The position numbers were made by a program, and so were the translations under genes. Positions 5,709 through 12,385 of a stretch of 12,385 nt of DNA are shown piece after piece. The stretch is from assembly GCA_964451925.1 (NCBI GenBank), contig CAYVKA010000117.1, positions 1-12,385 of the forward strand, read 5' to 3'. Position 1 is the stretch's first letter, and every line of letters starts with the position of its first letter. Below the pieces are notes generated by a model that searched no databases, was not told where the DNA came from, and saw only the letters and a program-made list of their open reading frames with translations. The DNA comes from Nevskia sp964451925 (GTDB lineage: Bacteria; Pseudomonadota; Gammaproteobacteria; Nevskiales; Nevskiaceae).

Positions 5709-7253
5709 TCAGAATTTGTAGCTGACGCCAAGCTCGGCCGCAATCTTGCCGCCCGGCTCCGGATAGACCTGGGCGTCCTGGGCGCGCACCGAGAAATCGA
5801 ACGTCAGCGGCCTCCAGGGAACCGACAGTCCGGCCTCGACCTGATCAAACTGCACCGGCTTGGCGCTGACGGAATTGAAGGACGTCTGCGGGTTGTAGAT
5901 CTCGTCCGGATAAACCGTCGGCAACACACCGGCCAGCTGTTCGGAGTTGACATTGGCCCGGTAGTAGACCAGTCGATAGGTCCAGCCGCGCGTGTCGGTC
6001 AGCAGGCCCGCCAGAGAAAACAGACGCGAATCACTGTCGAGGGAAAAGCCCAGCGCCCGCCCGCGATAACGCTTGCCATCGACATATTTATAGTCGTTGT
6101 CGGCCGAGCCGTAGTTGTGTTTGCTGAAACTGAACCAGTTCTGGGTGGCAATGCTATCCGCATATTCCGCGGTCACCCGCCAGCGGGCGCCGTCGTGTCC
6201 GAATGGACCGGCGATCGAGGAGCCGAACAGATAGGTCGCGTTGGCATGGGTGAAGGGCCCATTGTCTCGATTCACGATCTGCGCATAGGGAGAAACCGAT
6301 ACGCCGCCGATCAGAAAAGTGTATTTCGCATCAACCTCCCCCTGGTCACTGACCGGGCTGGGATTCGCATCGCTGTTCTGTACGTGAAATTCGCCGGTGA
6401 TCGGATTGCACGGATGATGCTGTCCGCACAGCTGACTCAGGCGCGTGACGCCAAGTTCGAGATTGCGCAGCGGATTGATGGTGCCGCGGACACCCGCAAG
6501 AACGGTGTTGGTATCGATTCGCGGCCCATTCATCACGCCGACGAAGGTGTTGAACTGCCAGGCGCCCAGCCAGCTCAACCACGGCGTCTCGAAAGCATGC
6601 GGGTTGTTGCGCATGATGCCGACTTTCGGAACCGGCCGGGCGTTGTTGGACAGGACCAGGCTGGAGGTCCAGCCAGGGCCATACCATTGATCGACCATCC
6701 CGCCATACAGCTGCCAGTTCCCGACCAGCGCGGACAGATAGCTGCCGTCAAAAGCCAGTTGTGAATCGTGACCGTCTACCCTGGGCTGGCTGTTGACTCT
6801 CAACCCCGCGCTGACGTGATCGCTGTCCCAGATCAATCCTGCACCGCCGCCGGCCTTGTCCCTGGCCAAGACTCCGAAATCCCGGATCGTGTCCGGATGG
6901 TTGGTCAGGCTCAGGTCTGCCTCGGGAACAAGACCCCTCGGCTGCCCTTCACCCAGCAGGCGCTCCAGCACCCGCCTGGCCGCAAGCTGTACATACTCGG
7001 GCTGGCTCTGCAGGGCCTCACTGTCGGAAAGCCGCTCGAACTCCCCTGCAGGCAGCGGCCAAGTGGTGGTCGCGCTGTCGATCAGTCCGCGCGCCGCCAG
7101 TATCTCGATATCGCTTCGCAGTGCCCGGTCGCCAACTTCAACCCAGGGCTCGGCAGAAGCCGGCACTACAACGATCATTGCGGCGAGGCAAAACAGGGAA
7201 GCGCAAATCCGCTCCCAGCTTGAGCCCAGGGGAAGCCTCCTTGCCAATCTCAT
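5709..7253 (-). CDS. wzi: Wzi-family outer-membrane protein (capsule/exopolysaccharide surface assembly)
   Basis: Wzi is an 18-stranded outer-membrane beta-barrel lectin that helps anchor capsular polysaccharide to the cell surface. This 514-residue protein has a signal peptide (hydrophobic core at about 17-30, cleavage likely after PASA at 34). The N-terminal Wzi signature (ALRSDIEILAARGLID, then WPLP) follows, with the family motif MVDQWYGPGW and SNNARPVPK near residues 185-210. Many alternating beta segments follow, and it ends in Tyr-Lys-Phe, the terminal aromatic recognised by the BAM machinery. Family length is usually 450-550. The start is supported by the signal peptide, though its ribosome site is weak. 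No capsule gene neighbours are visible, and the region has lower GC than adjacent genes with long gene-poor flanks, suggesting transfer. Homologues also occur with biofilm polysaccharide loci, so the polymer is unknown. Confidence 0.85.
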   Translation of the reverse strand: MRLARRLPLGSSWERICASLFCLAAMIVVVPASAEPWVEVGDRALRSDIEILAARGLIDSATTTWPLPAGEFERLSDSEALQSQPEYVQLAARRVLERLLGEGQPRGLVPEADLSLTNHPDTIRDFGVLARDKAGGGAGLIWDSDHVSAGLRVNSQPRVDGHDSQLAFDGSYLSALVGNWQLYGGMVDQWYGPGWTSSLVLSNNARPVPKVGIMRNNPHAFETPWLSWLGAWQFNTFVGVMNGPRIDTNTVLAGVRGTINPLRNLELGVTRLSQLCGQHHPCNPITGEFHVQNSDANPSPVSDQGEVDAKYTFLIGGVSVSPYAQIVNRDNGPFTHANATYLFGSSIAGPFGHDGARWRVTAEYADSIATQNWFSFSKHNYGSADNDYKYVDGKRYRGRALGFSLDSDSRLFSLAGLLTDTRGWTYRLVYYRANVNSEQLAGVLPTVYPDEIYNPQTSFNSVSAKPVQFDQVEAGLSVPWRPLTFDFSVRAQDAQVYPEPGGKIAAELGVSYKF

Positions 7254-7373
7254 CGGTTGTCATCTCTTTGAAATTTCGCCGCGTGACCTGTGCCAATGCC
7301 CACGGCTGGAGCAGGCCGATGCGGGCCGGTGTCCGGTAGCAGTGCCTTTCAGCCACTGGGGACTCAATAGGCA

Positions 7374-7390
7374 AGCCCAATCCGTGCCAA
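7374..7390 (-). promoter_or_regulatory. Weak sigma-54-like promoter candidate for wzi
   Basis: On the minus strand TTGGCACGGATTGGGCT has a perfect -24 element (TGGCACG) and the required GG-N10-GC spacing. The -12 element is GGGCT rather than TTGCA. Transcription would start near 7363, about 110 bases before the wzi ATG. No upstream activator gene is visible. Confidence 0.25.
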
Positions 7391-7605
7391 CCCGAGTCAT
7401 GCCTTGCGCGCTCATTGTCGCAGCCTTACGTTCGCCTGTGCCATAGCGCTGGCGGCTTCGGCGCTTACAGCTCAAGCCACGGCCTATCGGGACAATATTG
7501 TTGCACTGGACGCCATAGTTGTCCGGACCGGACCCTGCATCGATCCGGGGACTGTTGCGGATTCCCCTGCGCCGAGCGTGCATGATCGCACAATGGCCGA
7601 CGAGA

Positions 7606-7633
7606 AGCGGATTCAGGTTAGCGGATTCAGGCT
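7606..7633. repeat. 14-base tandem duplication
   Basis: AGCGGATTCAGGTT (7606-7619) is followed directly by AGCGGATTCAGGCT (7620-7633), 13 of 14 identical. It lies in the gene-poor stretch and is most simply a replication slippage product. Confidence 0.8.
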
Positions 7634-7823
7634 ACCGGAACTTTGCGATCGACGAGGGCACCGAGGACGCTCAGCTGTCGTTTGCGCTGATTCGATTGGG
7701 AGCCGCTTGCGATCCGGGACTGTCGGCACGTCCGGGCCGCAACCGACACATGGCTGTCACATGCCGAAGCAAACGGCGAGCATGCGTCGGCCGAGACCCG
7801 GCGCGTTTTTCCGAGCTGAGGCC

Positions 7824-8729
7824 CTAAGCCGTAACGAAGCGGTCCGGATAGGCGTCGAACAGCTTCTTGTGGCTGGGCATGCAGAAATAGTAGGTGTGGC
7901 CGTGATAAGTGGAGCTGGGGGCGCTGGCGCGGTCGATGTCCATGTCGCACACCGCGCATAGCGGGTGCTCGTCGGTGGACACGCGCCTTTTCGCATAGGC
8001 CGCGTTGGAGTCGGGGTCGAGCCAGCCGCGGCCCTGGTACTCCAGGTTATCGGCGGCGGCTTGCGCGACGTCGCGGCCGAAGTAGCGTTCCACCACGCGC
8101 AGCGCCAGGTCGATGCCGGACGACAGGCCGCCGGAGCTGGCCAGGTTGCCCTCTTCGACGAAACGCGCGCCGCGGCGGACGGTGATGTCGGGGAAGGCCA
8201 TCGCCAGCTCGGCGTACGCCGTGTGATGGGTGGTCGCGGTCTTGCCCGACAGCAGGCCGGTCATGGCCAGCACGAACGCCCCGGTGCACACCGACATGGT
8301 CAGGTCCGTGGACTGGCTCACCTTGCGCACCCAGTCCAGCACCGCCGGGCCCGGCTCGTCCTGCGCCGGGATCACCAGCACGCGCGGAGCGGGGGCATTG
8401 GCGATGGTGTAGTTGGGCAGGATGGTCATTCCGCCGCCGGCGTGGATCGGGGCGGCGGTTTCCGCCACCGTGTAGAGCCTGAACGCTTGCGGCTGCGCCC
8501 GCCCGGCCACGTGGGCGCTGAGAAACACCTCCCAGGGGCCGGCGAAGTCGATGACCACGGCCCCCTGAGACAGCAGGAAGGCGACGTTGATCTCGCCTTC
8601 CGCCGGCGGCAGCAGCGGCTTGCCGCCGGCGGCGGCCGGCGCCGCCTGGAGCGGTGCGGCCAGCGTCCAGCGGGGGGCCGAAGCCAGGCTGGCGAGGGCG
8701 GCGAATTGAAGCAGGGTGCGGCGCTGCAT
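7824..8729 (-). CDS. Exported DJ-1/PfpI-family protein with C-terminal YHS domain
   Basis: The 301-residue protein starts MQRRTLLQFAALASL, a twin-arginine (Tat) type signal with probable cleavage near WTLAA (residue 25). Residues about 46-235 form a DJ-1/PfpI domain, with nucleophile Cys148 in SVCTGAFVLA and conserved VVIDFAGPWEVF near residue 60, as in GlxA/isonitrile hydratase-like members. The last 47 residues are a YHS domain (HPLCAVCDMDI, then YHGHTYYFCMPSHKKLF), with Cys258, Cys261 and a third cysteine near 283 as possible metal ligands. I chose the ATG at 8727-8729 because GGAG lies 7 bases upstream (8737-8740) and it gives the Tat signal; the much longer open frame upstream crosses the divergent kinase gene. 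No DNA-binding domain is present. It is divergent from the LytS/LytTR pair, which may regulate it. Function is probably periplasmic stress or metal handling, by inference. Confidence 0.85.
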   Translation of the reverse strand: MQRRTLLQFAALASLASAPRWTLAAPLQAAPAAAGGKPLLPPAEGEINVAFLLSQGAVVIDFAGPWEVFLSAHVAGRAQPQAFRLYTVAETAAPIHAGGGMTILPNYTIANAPAPRVLVIPAQDEPGPAVLDWVRKVSQSTDLTMSVCTGAFVLAMTGLLSGKTATTHHTAYAELAMAFPDITVRRGARFVEEGNLASSGGLSSGIDLALRVVERYFGRDVAQAAADNLEYQGRGWLDPDSNAAYAKRRVSTDEHPLCAVCDMDIDRASAPSSTYHGHTYYFCMPSHKKLFDAYPDRFVTA

Positions 8730-8852
8730 GGCGGTGCTCCACCGGGTGGGCTTCCATCTTGGAGCCGCGCCGGCTTGCCCGCGACACCGCTGGCTGCAGC
8801 GGGCCGTTGCTTCACGGCATTGCAGCGGCCGTGCCCCGGTGCTTGGGCTACC

Positions 8853-9977
8853 ATGGCTGCGATGGAGCACGTCAATCCACACAAGCGGCCGGCGCCCTGG
8901 CGCGGCATCACCGCCTGCTGGCTGGGCTTCGGCATCGTCGACGCCTGCCAGACCGTGTTTCCCATGCGCGCCGAGGGCATGCAGCACAACTGGGTGGCGC
9001 TGTTCGTGATGGTGAGCGCGGCCTGGCTGCCGTGGGCGCTGGCCACGCCGCCGCTGATGGACCTGGCGCGACGCTACCCGCCGTTCCGCCCGCCGCTGTG
9101 GCGCGGCCTGGGCCTGCACCTGGGGATGCTCGCCGCGATCGCCCTGGCCTCGGCGATGTGGTATGCCCTGTTCGAGTACTTCACCAATCCCTGGGCCGCG
9201 CCGGGGCCGCGGCCTTCTTACCTGAGCCTGATGCTGACGAAGCTGTCCTATGGCGTCCTGGACTCGCTCGCCGCCTACGTCGTGGTGGTGGTGATCGTCG
9301 AGGCGCTGGCCTCGCGCGACCGGCTTGCCGGGGCGCGGACGGAGGCCGCCGAGCTGCGCGCGGAGCTGTCGGACGCCAGGCTGCTGGCGCTGCGCCAGCA
9401 GCTTGACCCGCACTTCATCTTCAACGCGCTCAACTCGGTGTGCGGCCTGGTGCGCGAGCACCAGGACAAGGCGGCGGTGCAGATGCTGGTGGCCCTGGGC
9501 GACTATATGCGCAACGCCGTGGCGCGGCCGCAGCAGCCGTTCGCCACGCTGGGCGAGGAAGTGGACTATCTGCGGCAATACCTGGAGATTCAGAAATTCC
9601 GCCTGGGGGAGCGCCTGCAGGTGTCCATCGACGTGCCGGCGGAACTGCTGGCGATCGAGGTGCCGAACCTGCTGCTGCAGCCCCTGGCCGAGAACGCGAT
9701 CAAGCACGGCATCGCGGGCCGCGAGCAGGGCGGCGCGATCCGCGTTTCGGGCACGCGCGCCGGGGACAGGCTGCACCTGCTGATGAGCAACCCGCCGGCG
9801 CCGCAAGCCGCGGAGCCGCCGCGCGGCACCGGCATCGGGCTGTCCAACCTGCGCGCACGCATGCGCCTGATGTACGGCGAGGACCAGGTCCTGGCCCTGC
9901 ACCGCACCGAGGCCGGAGAAATCGAGGTCCGGGTCACGCTTCCGCTGTCGCGGGGCTCCGCCCATGTCCGGCGCTAG
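8853..9977 (+). CDS. LytS/AlgZ-type membrane sensor histidine kinase
   Basis: The 374-residue protein has four predicted membrane helices (about 18-36, 47-68, 87-110 and 130-153) with almost no extracytoplasmic domain. A short coiled-coil linker follows (EAAELRAELSDARLLALRQQ). The His_kinase motif of the LytS family is LDPHFIFNALNSV, with phospho-acceptor His187. The ATP-binding domain has an N-box (PLAENAIKHG, Asn281) and a G-box (GTGIGLSNLRARM, Gly325-Gly329). It presumably senses a membrane-associated signal and phosphorylates the LytTR regulator whose start it overlaps by 14 bases. Two ATGs (8853 and 8862) are possible and neither has a good ribosome site. The first is taken, but TACCAT there also resembles a -10 element, so the second start is a fair alternative. 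Confidence 0.9.
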   Translation: MAAMEHVNPHKRPAPWRGITACWLGFGIVDACQTVFPMRAEGMQHNWVALFVMVSAAWLPWALATPPLMDLARRYPPFRPPLWRGLGLHLGMLAAIALASAMWYALFEYFTNPWAAPGPRPSYLSLMLTKLSYGVLDSLAAYVVVVVIVEALASRDRLAGARTEAAELRAELSDARLLALRQQLDPHFIFNALNSVCGLVREHQDKAAVQMLVALGDYMRNAVARPQQPFATLGEEVDYLRQYLEIQKFRLGERLQVSIDVPAELLAIEVPNLLLQPLAENAIKHGIAGREQGGAIRVSGTRAGDRLHLLMSNPPAPQAAEPPRGTGIGLSNLRARMRLMYGEDQVLALHRTEAGEIEVRVTLPLSRGSAHVRR

Positions 9978-10707
9978 CGCGCTGCGCGTGCTGGTGGTCG
10001 ACGACGAGCCGCTGGCGCGGAGCAACATCAAGGCGCTCCTGCGCGACGACGCCGGCGTCGCCGCAGTCAGCGAATGCGGGAGCGGCACGGCGGCGCTGGA
10101 GGAGATCCGCAGGACGCGCCCCGACCTGGTGTTCCTGGACGTGCAGATGCCGGGCTGCGACGGCTTCGAGGTGCTGGAACAGCTCGGCCTGGAGCTGCCG
10201 CCGGCGGTTGTGCTGGTGACGGCGCACGACCAATACGCCCTGCGCGCGTTCGACGCCGGCGTGCTGGACTACTTGCTCAAGCCCTTCGACGAAGACCGCT
10301 TCCGCATCGCCCTCGACCGGGCCAGGGAGCGCATCGCCCAGGCGGCGTCACGGCCGGCCGGGCCGGCGCGGTTTGTGGTCAGGAGCCGCGGACGCGTCCA
10401 GTTCATACCGGTGGCGGACATCGACTGGATCGAAGCCGCGGACTACTACGCGCAGCTCCACCTCGCCGGGGACGCGCACCTGCTGCGCCGGCCGCTGTCC
10501 GAGCTGGAGCGCGAACTGCAGCCGCTCGGCTTCTGCCGAATCCACCGCTCGATCATCGTCAACCTCAGGCGCGTCCGCGGCCTCGAACTGCGCGCCGACG
10601 GCGAGTACGACGCCGTACTCGGGCCGGCGCTGCGCCTGCGCGTGAGCAGAAGATTCCGGAAATCCCTGCAGGACCGGCTCGCCGGCGAGGGCCCAGGGAC
10701 GGGGTAG
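9964..10707 (+). CDS. LytTR-family response regulator
   Basis: The 247-residue protein has an N-terminal receiver (residues about 7-120), with Asp13-Asp14 in VLVVDDEPLAR, phospho-acceptor Asp59 in LVFLDVQMPGCDG, Thr86 and Lys106 in LLKPFDEDR. A C-terminal LytTR DNA-binding domain spans about 140-240, marked by IDWIEAADYYAQLHL, CRIHRSIIVNL and LRLRVSRRFRKSL. AlgR, LytR and AgrA belong to this family; they bind direct repeats in promoters controlling surface polysaccharides, virulence or autolysis. It overlaps the kinase gene by 14 bases, so the two are a co-translated two-component pair. Its targets are not identified. The divergent PfpI-YHS gene is the nearest candidate, and wzi is a more speculative one. 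Confidence 0.92.
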   Translation: MSGASALRVLVVDDEPLARSNIKALLRDDAGVAAVSECGSGTAALEEIRRTRPDLVFLDVQMPGCDGFEVLEQLGLELPPAVVLVTAHDQYALRAFDAGVLDYLLKPFDEDRFRIALDRARERIAQAASRPAGPARFVVRSRGRVQFIPVADIDWIEAADYYAQLHLAGDAHLLRRPLSELERELQPLGFCRIHRSIIVNLRRVRGLELRADGEYDAVLGPALRLRVSRRFRKSLQDRLAGEGPGTG

Positions 10708-10809
10708 AGCGCCTGGCGGCAGCCATGTTCGTGAGGTGCGCAGTGTGCCAACAGCGGTCCCTCGACCCCAGAAGTTCCCGGGCGTAAAGCGGCCAGATAA
10801 ACGGTATCG

Positions 10810-11505
10810 CTAGCGCGCAATCCGTTCGCGCACCTCGTGGGCTATGTGGAGAACGTCGCGAGAGCACATGTCGTTTTCCATGGCCGCCTCAACTGACGCT
10901 GCTTCTTCAGTGGCTCCAATATTTCGCAAAACAAGTAGAAGATTGGCGACATCGCGAACGTACCAGCCTCTGATTTGCTTCTCAAAGTCCTTGCCGCCAA
11001 GGGATGGGTCGCCCTTAGATATCTTCATCGATTGATCGAATTTGAGGAGGGCCATGTCGTATCTCTCCTTTGGAGCGCCGAGATATGACACGCACACAGC
11101 CCATTGCTTGTCGCGGACAAGCTCGTCCCAAATGAACCTGACTATCGATGTTGCCAAATCGCTGTCTGATAAGTGGTAGAGCAAGAAACGTCGTACTGGC
11201 TCTCCATTCAGATTCAGGTATCTGCAGATCGCAGTGAAGTCATGAAAACGTTCTGGGTTGCGGGTCTCTTCAAGCAGGCTCAGCGCTTCCTGGGCTCGCT
11301 CCTCAAGCCGTCTAAGGGCTGGTGGATATTTCTTTCCAAGTCTGGCCCATTCGTCGAGACAGTAGGAAAGCCTTACGCCATAAAGAGAATGTGGGTCATC
11401 ATCGAGTGCATGATCAAAGAAATGCTCGTATTGTTTCAGCGCCTCCGGATGGTTCCCGCTTCTAAATGCTTCCCTCGCATGATCTAGAGAGTCACGTTGG
11501 ACCAT
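10810..11505 (-). CDS. Helical, possibly TPR-like hypothetical protein
   Basis: I do not recognise a named family. The 231-residue protein is acidic and helix-rich. Its N-terminus (DHAREAFRSGNHPEALKQYE, residues 8-27) resembles one tetratricopeptide helix pair, and FTAICRYLNLNGEPVRRFLLYHL suggests more stacked helices. No signal peptide, membrane segment or catalytic motif is visible, so a cytosolic protein-binding role is likely. The ATG at 11505 is preferred over a TTG four codons upstream, because GGAG at 11512-11515 stands six bases before it. The gene lies 90 bases downstream of another unknown gene in the same direction, probably in one transcript. By eye its GC is near 50 percent, well below the two-component genes nearby, which points to acquisition. 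Confidence 0.75.
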   Translation of the reverse strand: MVQRDSLDHAREAFRSGNHPEALKQYEHFFDHALDDDPHSLYGVRLSYCLDEWARLGKKYPPALRRLEERAQEALSLLEETRNPERFHDFTAICRYLNLNGEPVRRFLLYHLSDSDLATSIVRFIWDELVRDKQWAVCVSYLGAPKERYDMALLKFDQSMKISKGDPSLGGKDFEKQIRGWYVRDVANLLLVLRNIGATEEAASVEAAMENDMCSRDVLHIAHEVRERIAR

Positions 11506-11511
11506 AGCCTG

Positions 11512-11515
11512 CTCC
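11512..11515 (-). promoter_or_regulatory. Ribosome-binding site fixing the start at 11505
   Basis: On the minus strand GGAG is separated by six bases (CAGGCT) from the ATG. It lies too close to the alternative TTG start at 11517 to serve it, so the ATG is the better choice. Confidence 0.7.
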
Positions 11516-11549
11516 AAAGCCGTCGTTCATGACAGGCTGCAACGGGCCG
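11516..11549 (+). repeat. Dispersed 34-base motif, copy B
   Basis: Begins AAAGC, carries GTTCATG in the middle and ends GCAACGGGCCG. It has 27 of 34 matches to copy A without gaps. It lies between the two low-GC hypothetical genes, directly beside the ribosome site of the downstream one. Confidence 0.65.
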
Positions 11550-11595
11550 CAGCCGGACAAGAGGCGGGAACAAAGCAACTCTCCCAAGCGCAACG

Positions 11596-12231
11596 TCACG
11601 CCTTCGGGGTGCGACGAAGGGCTTTGAGGAGTTCACTCTTCTCCTCTGAATCGCCGATAACAGCCACGCCGCTGCTCTGTGCTGGTGGCGATACCGGTTC
11701 CGGCGGGAGCGCAAGGCCGACATACCTACCAACTGAAGAAAGTCCATTTCTGACACGAGGGTGCCGACATGCTGGCCAGGCCACCGAAACCATTTCCTTG
11801 ACCAAGGCACCTGGCTCCGGTCTCGCAGAAACGTGGGTGCGGAGGCGACGGATTCCTTCCGCCTGGCCTTCAGCAAGTTCGCACGACATGCCATCAAGGC
11901 AAACGAAGCGAGGCTTTCGTTCACCGCAAGTGATGGCGTCCTCAAACAGTGCATGTATCCTTACAACTGCCGGAGCTTCAATATGAATGTGTTCCTCCTC
12001 GCTTGGTAAAAACACTTTAGAAAGCTTCCAGAACCCTTCGAGGAGGACTACAACACTTAGATCAGCGCCATCATCACGGGGTGATAATGTAAGCAGAACC
12101 TCCGGATCGAACGAAGGCATTAGCAGCACACGAAGCGTTGAACACTTACCCACGGGCGAGTCGAAGTTGGTGAACGCACCAACCCCCATCGCCAAACAGA
12201 TGTTATCCGCAGTATAGTCCTCGACGTTCAT
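11596..12231 (-). CDS. Hypothetical protein of unknown family
   Basis: No family is recognised in this 211-residue protein. It has a mixed alpha/beta-looking N-terminal part (RVLLMPSFDPEVLLTLSP, then LSVVVLLEGFWKLSKVF and IHIEAPAVVRIHALFE), a cysteine-containing middle (FVCLDGMSCELAEG), and a proline- and serine-rich linker before a basic C-terminal helix (EEKSELLKALRRTPKA). There is no signal peptide or long membrane segment. The ATG at 12231 is preferred over a TTG three codons upstream; GGGG just before it is a tolerable but closely spaced ribosome site. Low GC and co-orientation with the next gene (90-base gap) suggest a two-gene acquired unit, perhaps an immunity, defence or accessory pair, but nothing in the sequence proves a function. 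Confidence 0.65.
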   Translation of the reverse strand: MNVEDYTADNICLAMGVGAFTNFDSPVGKCSTLRVLLMPSFDPEVLLTLSPRDDGADLSVVVLLEGFWKLSKVFLPSEEEHIHIEAPAVVRIHALFEDAITCGERKPRFVCLDGMSCELAEGQAEGIRRLRTHVSARPEPGALVKEMVSVAWPACRHPRVRNGLSSVGRYVGLALPPEPVSPPAQSSGVAVIGDSEEKSELLKALRRTPKA

Positions 12232-12258
12232 GGACCCCAATGCTAACTAGGCGGCCCG

Positions 12259-12292
12259 AAAGCTGCCACTGGGGAGGGACCGCTCCGGGCCG
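12259..12292 (+). repeat. Dispersed 34-base motif, copy C
   Basis: Begins AAAGCTGCC, as does copy A, and ends CGGGCCG. It has 24 of 34 matches to copy A without gaps, and the four bases before it (CCCG) are also shared. It lies just upstream of the low-GC gene pair. A 7-base inverted repeat (CGGCCCG at 12252-12258 and CGGGCCG at 12286-12292) could fold it into a stem. Confidence 0.55.
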
Positions 12293-12340
12293 TCTTGCTG
12301 CAAATTCAGCGGGCCGGGTTGTGATCCGCTCCAAGAACTC

Positions 12341-12370
12341 GTAGGTTGGGGTGAGCTTGCGAACCCCAAC
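12341..12370. repeat. REP-like palindromic dispersed repeat
   Basis: GTTGGGGT (12345-12352) and ACCCCAAC (12363-12370) form a perfect 8-base stem with a 10-base loop, preceded by GTAG. Sequences of this form (GTAGGTTGGGGT...GAACCCCAAC) are, from memory, scattered in many copies between genes in various proteobacteria. There is no T-run for a terminator. Confidence 0.6.
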
Positions 12371-12385
12371 GCCACTCGTGAAAAT

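Larger units (their letters stand above)
7254..7823. other. Gene-poor region upstream of wzi
   Basis: About 570 bases lie between the wzi start and the stop of the PfpI-YHS gene. Short frames exist, including one beginning with TTG at 7404 whose first 30 residues mimic a signal peptide. None continues into a recognisable protein, and the base composition is mixed. A 14-base tandem repeat (7606-7633) and a weak sigma-54-like element (7374-7390) are the only structures found. It may be eroded coding sequence. Confidence 0.5.

Noticed and set aside
7519..7827. 102-codon plus-strand frame in the region upstream of wzi
   Set aside because: No recognisable motif or ribosome site, and it includes a tandem slippage repeat.
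7965..8852. Plus-strand extension of the kinase frame upstream of 8853
   Set aside because: It is the shadow of the PfpI-YHS gene on the other strand, and the kinase family starts with membrane helices just after 8853.
8730..10088. N-terminal half of a 754-codon minus-strand frame extending the PfpI-YHS protein
   Set aside because: It is antisense to the LytS kinase gene and has low-complexity content. The true start at 8729 has a ribosome site and a Tat signal.
10708..10809. Terminator between the convergent LytTR and TPR-like genes
   Set aside because: No stem followed by a T-run is visible on either strand.
11506..12385. Integron attC sites between and before the two low-GC genes
   Set aside because: The spacing of motif copies B and C recalls a cassette array, but no RYYYAAC/GTTRRRY core pair was found; GTTAGCA near 12241 does not fit.

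Overview
This window comes from a GC-rich proteobacterial chromosome. The gene families fit a beta- or gammaproteobacterium such as Burkholderiales, Rhodocyclales or Xanthomonadales, but nothing here fixes the genus. There are eleven intact genes plus a chemotaxis kinase gene cut by the left edge. No rRNA, tRNA, CRISPR array, transposase or integrase was recognised.

Bases 1-2413 (minus strand) form a tight chemotaxis-type operon: a CheY-like receiver, a STAS-domain protein with a tandemly repeated C-terminal tail, then CheA. Each joins the next by a 4-base ATGA overlap. A gene-free stretch (2414-2924) follows. It carries two FNR/ANR-like boxes, the second well placed to drive the next gene, a lone acireductone dioxygenase (mtnD, methionine salvage).

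Bases 3600-5419 (plus strand) hold a ParD-like ribbon-helix-helix protein overlapping by ATGA a complete type I methionine aminopeptidase. A perfect 15-base palindrome sits on the pair's predicted promoter, as in autoregulated toxin-antitoxin operons. A TIP30/NmrA-like NAD(P)-binding protein follows. About 1 kb past the aminopeptidase terminus, a decayed second copy of that terminus and its 3' flank survives (5598-5691), marking an old duplication or rearrangement.

Bases 5709-7253 (minus strand) encode a Wzi-family outer-membrane protein of lower GC, with long gene-poor flanks. Next is a Tat-exported DJ-1/PfpI protein fused to a YHS metal-binding domain. It is divergent from a LytS/AlgZ-type histidine kinase and its overlapping LytTR response regulator (8853-10707).

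The right end (10810-12231, minus strand) holds two genes of clearly lower GC: a helical, possibly TPR-like protein and a protein of unknown family. They look like recently acquired cargo. A degenerate 34-base motif occurs three times in the same orientation: between these two genes, upstream of them, and downstream of the NAD(P)-binding gene. A palindromic repeat of a common dispersed type closes the window.
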